Part shown: one piece after another, positions 9,721 to 16,674 of the stretch
Numbering within the stretch: position 1 is the stretch's first letter
Layout: each line of letters starts with the position of its first letter
DNA from: Acidobacteriota bacterium
Lineage (GTDB): Bacteria; Acidobacteriota; Vicinamibacteria; Vicinamibacterales; 2-12-FULL-66-21
Reading direction: 5' to 3'
Assembly: GCA_003222675.1 (NCBI GenBank)
Contig: QHWT01000046.1
Coordinates: 1-49,579 of the forward strand
DNA: 49,579 nucleotides
Program-made: the position numbers and the translations under genes
Notes under the pieces: model-generated
Seen by the model: only the letters and a program-made list of their open reading frames with translations
The model's database searches: none
Told to the model about the DNA's origin: nothing

Positions 9721-9770
9721 CACGGTTGATCGCGTTTCGGTTGTCCGTAATGCGCGATCCGGAATGCGTT

Positions 9771-9826
9771 GAACCGTGAACCATGAACCATGAACCATGA
9801 ACCGTGAACCGTGAACCGTGAACCCT
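9771..9826. repeat. Heptamer array GAACCNT, eight units
   Basis: Eight perfect-phase 7-base units, GAACCGT or GAACCAT with a last GAACCCT, fill most of the gap between convergent genes. See the related arrays at 22462, 23844 and 39484, all with units ending in ACC when rotated. Confidence 0.9.
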
Positions 9827-9827
9827 G

Positions 9828-11537
9828 TTACCCGGTAACCTTGAAGCTGACGCGCTGTTCGACGGGCTCCGCGTCGCTGGTGGCGGTGAACTGGAGGATG
9901 TAGTCCCCTGGCGCGAGGGGCGCCAGCGGAAGGTCGAACTGCGACACGCCGGTTCCGGCGTCCCCTGGCACCGGCGCCAAGTCCCACATCTTCTTACCGC
10001 TGCGGTTCAAGAGCTGCGCGGTGACGCGCGGGCGATCCCCCGAGCCGGAGAGCGCGGGGACGCGAATCAGCAGGCGCTCGGTGCGACGGAACTCGCGGGA
10101 CGGATCGGGCGACGCGTCCAGCTCACCACTCGCCACGCGGAACTCACGCGCGGACCGCGTCGGCAGGAAGACAGGCGGCAGCAGCTGCGTGCGGCGTGGC
10201 TGCAGATCGGGAACGTCGAAGTCGCGCGCATCGAAATCGAGCCGCTCCCCACGATCTCCGAGGATCGTCATGTCGAGCTGCACCGGCCCGGCCGGAGCGT
10301 CGAACTCCGCGCGATCGACGGAACTGGCCGTTTCTCCAATCCCTCGCACTGGTTCGAGCGTACCGTTGAACAATAGCGCGCCATCCTTGGTCGTCGCCTT
10401 CAGCATGACGCGCGCCGCATTCGATCGTGTCGTTCCTCCGAGGCTGGACGCCGGCTCCCATGTGACGACAACGCGCGCGCGAGCCTCCGACGCACGCGTC
10501 ACACCCGTCCACGCCTGGATCAAGGGGCTGCGCCGCAGCGGCCGCGCCGCGTCGAGCATCGGCACCGTCGAGCGCATCGCGCGCCGCGTTTCCGGTGATG
10601 GAGGAGAGATGTAGCCTGCGCGGGCGCGCACCTGGGCGCCGCGCCGCGATGTCCGCACCGTCACTTCGTGAAACCTGCCGTCGTCGCTTCCCGCGGGATC
10701 GTATGTGAGCAGATAGCCGGAATCCAGCTCGCGCGCCGCCTGGCGCAGCGCGGCATCGAGATCCGAGCCGGTGTTGAACGTGCCGCCCGTCTGCGCCGCA
10801 AGCGACGCGAGCACCCGTGACTCGCCAACAGCTCCCGCCGGCACCACGCGAGGATTGAAGGCGTAAACCGGCACGTCGTACCGATTTGCGAAGCGCTCGA
10901 CGATGCCGAGGTCGGGAAGCGTGCGAGCTTGCGCGGCGCCGGGTAATTGCGTGAATCCCTCGCTGACCACAATCATCGCGCTTCGTCCTGCCGCCGCGCC
11001 CAGCCGGGCGGCGAGCGCGCGGAGCGCCGAGAGCACGACCTGCGCCCGCGCGCGTTCAGCCAGCGCCGGCGCGCGGCCGATCGCTTCCTCTTCGAGCGGC
11101 GTGCGCGGTGTGTAGTTGCCCTTGCGGCCTTCGAATGCTGCGATGGCCTTCCTGATTGCATCGCGATCGTTCGAGAGCCGGATCGACGGCAGCGAATCGA
11201 GCGGCTTCAGGACGACGACCATGTCGTCGGCGCGAAGCTGCTGATCGGCAAATGCGGTCAGCGCGGCGCGCACGCGATCCGTGTCCTCGGGATCCACGTG
11301 GAACTCGTCGAGCAGGATGGCGACTCGGCGCGGTTCCGGCTTGCGGGCCTCAACCGATTGCAATGGCTGCGCGACGCCCTGATCGAGGAGAGAGAAGTCC
11401 TTCAGCGTGAGGCCGGACAGCGGCTTGCCCTGGTGATCGATCACTGTCGCCGTGATGCGCACGGGATGCGCGGGTGTGTCCTCGCGGCCGAGCGCGGGCG
11501 CCGTGACAAGGAGAGCGACGAGCAGCGCACGTTTCAT
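9828..11537 (-). CDS. Secreted VWA-domain protein, acidobacterial type
   Basis: A 569-residue protein with a signal peptide (MKRALLVALLVTAPALG). A short beta domain follows (VRITATVIDHQGKPLSGLTLKDFSLLDQG), then a von Willebrand A domain at about residues 70-290 and a C-terminal domain rich in beta structure. The pattern 'GLTxxDFxLxDxG ... ARAGYxSP' is the signature of the acidobacterial VWFA-related family. The first MIDAS strand reads VAILLDEFHVD, so the usual DxSxS metal motif is replaced by DEFHVD; metal binding is doubtful. The stop (near the heptamer array) faces permease 3. Partners and function are unknown; such proteins are thought to bind ligands at the cell surface. Confidence 0.85.
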   Translation of the reverse strand: MKRALLVALLVTAPALGREDTPAHPVRITATVIDHQGKPLSGLTLKDFSLLDQGVAQPLQSVEARKPEPRRVAILLDEFHVDPEDTDRVRAALTAFADQQLRADDMVVVLKPLDSLPSIRLSNDRDAIRKAIAAFEGRKGNYTPRTPLEEEAIGRAPALAERARAQVVLSALRALAARLGAAAGRSAMIVVSEGFTQLPGAAQARTLPDLGIVERFANRYDVPVYAFNPRVVPAGAVGESRVLASLAAQTGGTFNTGSDLDAALRQAARELDSGYLLTYDPAGSDDGRFHEVTVRTSRRGAQVRARAGYISPPSPETRRAMRSTVPMLDAARPLRRSPLIQAWTGVTRASEARARVVVTWEPASSLGGTTRSNAARVMLKATTKDGALLFNGTLEPVRGIGETASSVDRAEFDAPAGPVQLDMTILGDRGERLDFDARDFDVPDLQPRRTQLLPPVFLPTRSAREFRVASGELDASPDPSREFRRTERLLIRVPALSGSGDRPRVTAQLLNRSGKKMWDLAPVPGDAGTGVSQFDLPLAPLAPGDYILQFTATSDAEPVEQRVSFKVTG

Positions 11538-11644
11538 GGTCGGCCGGCCCTCTAGAGCATCTTGCTACAATCCCGCATTACCAACAAGATGTCGTCGCTT
11601 CCACCGTCAGGTGAAAGGAAGGACTGTTTTGGGGTCGCCGGGAT

Positions 11645-11664
11645 CTTCCGCCTGAAGGCGGAAG
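11645..11664. repeat. REP-like palindrome, family 1, copy A
   Basis: CTTCCGCCTGAAGGCGGAAG, a 20-base element with 8-base arms and TGAA between, followed by CCAC. It lies 33 bases before the DinB-like gene start. Copies B (13615) and C (35794, inverted) share the core and the CCAC tail. Confidence 0.8.
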
Positions 11665-11697
11665 CCACATCACTCTCGAAGATCGAGGAGGACACGC

Positions 11698-12243
11698 ATG
11701 ATCGCTTTCGCCGTCGCACTGTTGCTCGTCCCGCCGGCCACCATACAGGTGGCGGGCGCGAGCTCGCCACAGGCCTCGGAGGCCGTGAGCCTGCAGGCCG
11801 ATTTCCTGAAGGATTGGGAAGCGCAAAAGAACAAATTGATGAAGATTGCCGCGGCAATGCCGGACGACAAGTTCGGGTTCAAGCCGAAGCCCGAGCTCCG
11901 CACGTGGGCGGAGCAGCTCACGCACATCGCGGGAAATATCATCGGCACAATGCGGCGGCTGGACGCGTCCGTCACACCTCCGACGCCTCCTGAGAAGGCG
12001 GACACGAAAGCCGACGTGCTCAAAGTGCTTGGCGACGCGTTCGATTTCGGTATCGCGGTGTTGAAGAAGCAGACCGATGCAACGATCGTCCAGAGCGTGC
12101 AAGGGCCGACATATTACGGACCAGGCCTGTCGACGCGCGCGCGTCTCATCTATCGGACGATGGTGCACAGCGAAGACGAGTACGGCGTGATGACGGTGTA
12201 TTTGCGACTGAACGGCATTACGCCGCCAGCCAGCGAGCGGTAG
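11698..12243 (+). CDS. DinB-family protein with signal peptide
   Basis: A 181-residue protein with a signal peptide (MIAFAVALLLVPPATIQVAGA) followed by a DinB/YfiT-like four-helix bundle. The family's metal-site regions are recognisable as AEQLTHIAGNIIG and MVHSEDEYG, which supply conserved histidines and acids. DinB-like proteins include metal-dependent thiol transferases and hydrolases, often in stress responses; most exported members in acidobacteria have no known role. The start at 11698 has a strong GAGGAG site. The gene stands alone after a gap that holds the divergent start of the VWA gene, REP copy A and a 7-base inverted repeat (CATCTTG at 11558, CAAGATG at 11585) that could be an operator. 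Confidence 0.8.
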   Translation: MIAFAVALLLVPPATIQVAGASSPQASEAVSLQADFLKDWEAQKNKLMKIAAAMPDDKFGFKPKPELRTWAEQLTHIAGNIIGTMRRLDASVTPPTPPEKADTKADVLKVLGDAFDFGIAVLKKQTDATIVQSVQGPTYYGPGLSTRARLIYRTMVHSEDEYGVMTVYLRLNGITPPASER

Positions 12244-12677
12244 GGCTAGCGCACTGCGAGTGAAGCAAAGGGTGGCTTGACCAGGGCAACGAGGTGCGCC
12301 CGCCTTCGTGCTCCGGCGCGGCAGCTTTCAAATGATCGCGGGACAGCGAAAGTTGGCTTGCCAGCCGTAGCTCCCTCACGCTTCAGGGGGAGCGAAGGCT
12401 GGTGGGCCGTCGCTCGAGTCTGCGAACCACCGTCGGGAGGAGTCGCGGTCGAGGGCAGTTGGCGAGCGACGGGCCCGTCGCGCATCTTACAGGGGATTGG
12501 ACGGATGTGAAATGCCAATGGACTGGCAATTCGGAGAAAAATTTATGACGTCCTCTCGCCCATACAGCGGGTGTGCTCCGGGGAGGACGCGCATCGACGC
12601 CAGGGCCGGAATGTCCGCGCATGGGCTGGGCACCGTCGTTGCTTGTCAACCAGGCGCCTGCCGCCGGAGGTTTCGTC
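12244..12677. other. Intergenic region, no gene recognised
   Basis: About 430 bases with no convincing coding frame. One small dyad, TGCCA-6-TGGCA at 12513-12528, could be an operator for the PEGA gene. A stretch at 12395-12440 vaguely resembles the reverse complement of a tRNA 3' end but does not fold as one. Confidence 0.4.
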
Positions 12678-13550
12678 GTGATTCCCAAACGTTTCGTGAT
12701 TGCCGCGTGCGTCTGCCTCGCCACTGCGACGCTTTGGCCGTCTGAGGCGCTGGCCCAGCGGCGGGTCGGCCACGTCCGTCCCGTCCGCTCCGTGGTGGTG
12801 CTCGGGGGTGGCTTCTTCTACAACCCGTTTTTCTACTACTCCCCCTTTTATTGGGGCGGGTGGTATCCGGGTTTCGGCTACGGCGGCTATCCCTCCGCGC
12901 CTTACGGGTACGGGTATGGGTACGGACCAGCCATCTCAGAGGCGCGCCTTCAAATCAAGCCGCGCGACGCGGAAGTCTTCGTCGATGGCTATTACGTCGG
13001 CCGCGTCGACAATTTCGACGGCGTGTTCCAGCGCCTCGACCTTCCCCCTGGCGAACACGAGATAACTGTGTATCGCGACGGGTATCGGACGTATCGCCAG
13101 AAGAACCTCTTCCGTCCGGGAGAGGGATACAAATTCCAGGCAACGCTCGAGCCGCTCGCCGCGGGCGAAGCTCAGGAGCCGCGTCCGCGCGCCTCCGCGA
13201 CGCCGCCCGCTCAGCAGCCTCCCTACGGCCAGCCTGGCCCATATCCGTCCGGGCCGGAGCGCGGACGGACGATGCCGATACCCGAACGCCGCGCCGGCGA
13301 ACGCACAGAGACCGGCGGGTTCGGCACGCTGAACGTCCGCGTACAGCCTGCAGACGCGACCGTGACGATTGACGGCGAGCGGTGGGACAGCCCTGAAGGG
13401 GGCAGCCGCCTGCAGGTGCAGCTGGCCGTCGGCCGTCACCAGATCGAAGTGCGCAAGGACGGCTTCAAGCCATACTCGACCTCCGTCGACATCCGCGCAG
13501 GGGAGACGGAAACCGTCAACGTCAGCCTGCCGGCTGGCCGCGAACAATAG
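12678..13550 (+). CDS. Exported protein with two PEGA domains and a Gly/Tyr-rich segment
   Basis: A 290-residue protein starting at a GTG with a GGAGG site seven bases upstream. Residues 1-27 form a signal peptide (ending SEALAQ). Residues about 44-84 are rich in Tyr, Phe, Gly and Pro (FYNPFFYYSPFYWGGWYPGF and a GYGYGYG run). Two PEGA-type beta domains follow, at about 90-160 (LQIKPRDAEVFVDGYYVGRV) and 220-287 (LNVRVQPADATVTIDGERW). A proline-rich linker separates them. PEGA domains are small surface-layer-like folds found in exported or cell-wall proteins. The aromatic-glycine segment may promote self-association at the cell surface; that is inference. Confidence 0.85.
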   Translation: MIPKRFVIAACVCLATATLWPSEALAQRRVGHVRPVRSVVVLGGGFFYNPFFYYSPFYWGGWYPGFGYGGYPSAPYGYGYGYGPAISEARLQIKPRDAEVFVDGYYVGRVDNFDGVFQRLDLPPGEHEITVYRDGYRTYRQKNLFRPGEGYKFQATLEPLAAGEAQEPRPRASATPPAQQPPYGQPGPYPSGPERGRTMPIPERRAGERTETGGFGTLNVRVQPADATVTIDGERWDSPEGGSRLQVQLAVGRHQIEVRKDGFKPYSTSVDIRAGETETVNVSLPAGREQ

Positions 13551-13567
13551 AAGCGGTTTCAGAAGCG

Positions 13568-13641
13568 CTCTCGTGGCCGGCTTGAGCTGGAAGATCCGTT
13601 CGCTGCGAAAAGACTCCGCCTGAAGGCGGAAACCACGAGAG
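13568..13641. repeat. Nested inverted repeat containing REP-like family 1, copy B
   Basis: A perfect 9-base inverted repeat, CTCTCGTGG at 13568 and CCACGAGAG at 13633, brackets the palindrome TCCGCCTGAAGGCGGA at 13615-13630. The CCAC tail of the REP-like element is itself part of the outer arm. No T-tract follows, so a simple intrinsic terminator is unlikely, although the position just after the PEGA gene would fit one. Confidence 0.7.
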
Positions 13642-13724
13642 TCTGAAAAAACCGTAGCGTCATCGTTTCTTCACAACGGCGCCACGCGATCGTCACGTGG
13701 CGCCGGTCTATCCGTTCGAATCGG

Positions 13725-14240
13725 ATGCGCATGCCTGCCTTGCATCCGTCGGAGGCGATCGTGCTGCGTGAAATGGCCATCCTCGTTGCGAACGGAACCG
13801 CTATCTACATCTGGTTGTCGGCGCTGTGCGCGCCGCTGCTTTCGATCGTCCCGACTATCGCCCGAGATCCTCTTCACGCGCGCGCGTGGCGCGCTGCAGG
13901 CCTTGCATCGGCGATCGTTGTGCTGTGGACGACGATCATGGCGGCGTCAATGTTGTTGCTCGCGACGCTTGCGCCGCGGACGGCCCTGGCGATGTTGGAG
14001 AGCCCGGTACGCGATGTGGCGTTGCTCGCCGGCGGCGCACTCTGGCTCGCACGCACCGCGTGGATTGGCCTGCCTCGCCTGGGAACCGACACAGAGATTG
14101 CGTCGGCGCTTGCCGTCGTCTCGCTCTTCCGCGACGATCTGGAGACGCTGCGGTCGGCCGAAGCGCTCTATCGCGAACGCGTACTCTCGGCGCCCGCTGT
14201 GTCCGGGCGCAATGTGCGGGTCAGGGTTGCGCCGGTCTAG
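13725..14240 (+). CDS. Predicted small inner-membrane protein
   Basis: A 171-residue hypothetical protein with three likely membrane segments: AIYIWLSALCAPLLSIVP, ASAIVVLWTTIMAASMLLLA and VALLAGGALWLARTAWIGLP. A soluble tail of about 50 residues follows (LFRDDLETLRSAEALYRERV). I do not recognise a family. Several starts are possible (ATG at 13725 or 13731, GTG at 13761) and none has a good Shine-Dalgarno sequence. It is convergent with the histidine kinase gene; only 29 bases separate the stops. The hydrophobic pattern is the main reason to believe it. Confidence 0.5.
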   Translation: MRMPALHPSEAIVLREMAILVANGTAIYIWLSALCAPLLSIVPTIARDPLHARAWRAAGLASAIVVLWTTIMAASMLLLATLAPRTALAMLESPVRDVALLAGGALWLARTAWIGLPRLGTDTEIASALAVVSLFRDDLETLRSAEALYRERVLSAPAVSGRNVRVRVAPV

Positions 14241-14269
14241 CGGTTGCCAGCATCACAGGTGGACAGAGA

Positions 14270-15760
14270 TCAGGAGACTCTGGTTTCAGGCTCTCCTGAA
14301 CTCTCGATCTCCTGTTCCCATTTCGGGATCCACAGCTCGAACATCGCGCCGCCGCCCGGCGCGTTCGATGCGCGCACCTCGCCGCCGTGACGGTTCACGA
14401 TGGCCTGCACGATGGAGAGACCGAGGCCGCTGCCGGACGGGATTCGCGTGCCGGCGCGAGACGCATCCACTTTATAGAAGCGATCGAAGACGTGCGGCAG
14501 ATGCTCCGGCGGAATGCCGGGCCCCGTGTCTATGACTCTGATCCTGACGCGCGCGTTGTCTGGGGCTGCATGCAACGTGATGCGGCCGTCATCGGGCGTG
14601 TGACGGATCGCGTTGGCGGCCAGGTTTTGCAGCGCCTGCTCGAGGCGTGCGCGATCGCCGGAGATGAGCGGCGTCGGGTCTTCAATGCGGACGTCGAGCG
14701 TCAGACGCCGCTCGCACAGCACGGGCCGATGTCGATCGGCGACACGTCCGAAGAGCTCGCGGACGTCGATCGCTTCGGTCTTCAGCCGCTCGCCGCTCCC
14801 TTCCACTCGCGCGACGTCCAGCAAATCGCCGATGATCGCCTCGAGCTTGTGCGTTTCTTCTTCGATGATGTCGAGGTAGCGGCGGCGCGTGGACTCGTCG
14901 ATCGAGAGCTCGGCCATTGCAAGCGTCTCGACGTAGCCACGGATTGCGGAAAGAGGCGTCATGAGCTCGTGCGAGACGTCGGCGAGCAGCTGGCGCCGCG
15001 CCCGGTCGGACGCGGCGAGCGCGGTCGCCCGCGCCTGGAGATCCTCAGCCATCCGGTTGAACGCGCGCGAGAGCGCGCTGACCTCGTCGCCCCCCGCCTC
15101 GTTCGCGCGCACGTCGGTGCGCCCTTCGCGCAACGCCACCGTTGCGCCTTCGAGCTCACGCAGCCGCTTGTGCGCAGGGCGGAAGATGAGCAGCGCCGAC
15201 ACCGCGGCGCCCGCGGCGAGCAGCGCCAGTCCTGCGAGCGTCAACGTCGGCGCGAGCTCTCGGAGGCCGATGAACGCTGGCGGCGGATTTCTGGGCACCG
15301 CCGCGACGCCAACCTCGATCTCGCCTTCCATGATAGAGGCGTATTCGGCTCGACGCGGGTGACGCATATCGTGGCTGCGCTCCCACTCCAACTCACCGCC
15401 CGCGCCGCGCGCGAGTCGTTGTTTCGCCTCTTCGAGAAATTCGCGCGGCAGCAGGTTCGCGCCCCGATTCGATCCGACACGGCCGTCGCGCAACACGACC
15501 GCGAACGGCTGCACCGGGCGCCGATAGCGCCGCGCGAGATAGCCGTCGAGCGATACTTCGGGATCCTGTGCGAGCTCGGTCTGCACGTCCTGCGCCGCGG
15601 CCGCGGCCAGCTGTGACGGCGTGCGATAGGCGGAACCCCAGATGCCGCTCGTCAGCCAGAGGAACAGCGCGCCCTGCGCGACGAGCAGCACCGCGAGCAG
15701 CGCGACGAAGCCGACGCCGATGCGCCAATACAGGCTGCTGTACCAGTTGCGATCAGACAT
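14270..15760 (-). CDS. Membrane sensor histidine kinase
   Basis: A 496-residue kinase. Membrane helices at about 14-38 and 170-193 enclose a periplasmic sensor domain. A HAMP domain follows, with RELEGATVALREGRTDVRA. The dimerisation domain has phospho-acceptor His264 in DVSHELMTPLSAIRG. The ATPase domain has the N box (QNLAANAIRH), G1 (DTGPGIPP) and G2 (GSGLGLS). The start overlaps the response-regulator stop by eight bases, so the pair is translationally coupled. The signal sensed is unknown; the neighbouring permease may be a target, but nothing in the sequence proves that. Confidence 0.92.
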   Translation of the reverse strand: MSDRNWYSSLYWRIGVGFVALLAVLLVAQGALFLWLTSGIWGSAYRTPSQLAAAAAQDVQTELAQDPEVSLDGYLARRYRRPVQPFAVVLRDGRVGSNRGANLLPREFLEEAKQRLARGAGGELEWERSHDMRHPRRAEYASIMEGEIEVGVAAVPRNPPPAFIGLRELAPTLTLAGLALLAAGAAVSALLIFRPAHKRLRELEGATVALREGRTDVRANEAGGDEVSALSRAFNRMAEDLQARATALAASDRARRQLLADVSHELMTPLSAIRGYVETLAMAELSIDESTRRRYLDIIEEETHKLEAIIGDLLDVARVEGSGERLKTEAIDVRELFGRVADRHRPVLCERRLTLDVRIEDPTPLISGDRARLEQALQNLAANAIRHTPDDGRITLHAAPDNARVRIRVIDTGPGIPPEHLPHVFDRFYKVDASRAGTRIPSGSGLGLSIVQAIVNRHGGEVRASNAPGGGAMFELWIPKWEQEIESSGEPETRVS

Positions 15761-16469
15761 CGGCGAATTTGTATCCCGTGCCCCACACGGTAAGGATCAA
15801 TCGGGGCTCGGCCGCTTCGTCCTCGAGCTTCTTGCGGAGACGCTTCACCAGGGTGTCGACGCTGCGCACGGTGATGTGCGTGTCGTTGCCCCAGACGCGC
15901 TGCACGAGCGCTTCGCGGCTGAACACGATTCCCCGATTGCTCGCCAGCAGGTACAGCAGATCGAATTCGTGCGCGGTGAGATCGATATCGCGTCCGTCGA
16001 TGCGCGCCATGCGACGGGCTGGGTCGACGGTCACCCCGGCAACCGTGACGCTCGGGCTCGTCGCCGCGACCGGTGACGCCGTGCGCCTGCGCCGCAGCAG
16101 CGCGCGCACGCGCGCGACGAGCTCCCGCACGCCGAACGGTTTCGCCAGGTAATCGTCTGCGCCGCTTTCGAGGCCGAGGACCTTGTCGGATTCCTCGCGC
16201 CGCGCGGTGAGCATCAGAATCGGCACGTCGCCATTGCTCGACTCGCGCCTGATCGCGCGACACACCGTCATCCCGTCCAGTCCCGGCAGCATCAGGTCGA
16301 GCACGACGAGGTCGAACCGCTCGCTGCGCGCGAGTCGCAGCCCTTCGGTTCCATCGGCCGCCGCGATTCCCTCGAGCCCTTCCAGCCGGAGATGCAGCAG
16401 GACGAGATCCCGGATGTTCTGTTCGTCTTCGACGACGAGCACACGCGCGGCTGGCGCAGCGGGCATCAT
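15753..16469 (-). CDS. OmpR/PhoB-family response regulator
   Basis: A 238-residue two-domain regulator. The receiver has the acidic pocket E14-D15, phospho-acceptor D58 (VVLDLMLPGLDG), T88 and K110 (DYLAKPFG). A winged-helix DNA-binding domain of the OmpR type follows, with FDLLYLLASNRGIVFSREAL and VDTLVKRLRKKLE. I chose the first of two consecutive ATG codons (16469); 16466 is equally possible. The gene precedes and overlaps the kinase gene that should phosphorylate it. Confidence 0.93.
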   Translation of the reverse strand: MMPAAPAARVLVVEDEQNIRDLVLLHLRLEGLEGIAAADGTEGLRLARSERFDLVVLDLMLPGLDGMTVCRAIRRESSNGDVPILMLTARREESDKVLGLESGADDYLAKPFGVRELVARVRALLRRRRTASPVAATSPSVTVAGVTVDPARRMARIDGRDIDLTAHEFDLLYLLASNRGIVFSREALVQRVWGNDTHITVRSVDTLVKRLRKKLEDEAAEPRLILTVWGTGYKFADV

Positions 16470-16574
16470 GTGACGAGTGTAAACTCCGCCGCCCTGATCG
16501 CAAGGCATGCCACCATTTTTTCATCAGCCCGCCACCGGGCCGACACGATCCGGCCCATCTCACGCGGATCTTCA

Positions 16575-16674
16575 GACCCGCCGGATCATCCCCGTAACGC
16601 TGGCAATCCGAGGCGCCTCTCAAGAGGCGCCCTGCATCCGACGTGTAGGGCGCCTCTTCTGACCCGCCGGATCA
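16575..16674. repeat. Inverted repeat flanked by 14-base direct repeats
   Basis: A perfect 12-base inverted repeat (AAGAGGCGCCCT at 16622, AGGGCGCCTCTT at 16647, 13-base loop) is flanked by exact direct repeats of GACCCGCCGGATCA at 16575 and 16661. The right copy overlaps the last codons of the permease gene. It lies downstream of that gene and could end its transcript, but no T-tract is present on the - strand. The layout also fits a small insertion with duplicated flanks. Confidence 0.7.

Noticed and set aside
12395-12440. Possible tRNA 3' end on the - strand
   Set aside because: The reverse complement has a TTCG and an ACCA, but the arms do not pair into a T stem and acceptor stem, and no anticodon arm can be drawn.
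13768-14535. Arg- and Ser-rich open frame overlapping the small membrane protein and the kinase end
   Set aside because: It overlaps the end of the clear histidine kinase gene in antisense, and its composition is that of a shadow frame.
16622-16658. Intrinsic terminator of permease 4
   Set aside because: The hairpin is strong but no run of T follows on the - strand; kept only as an inverted repeat.
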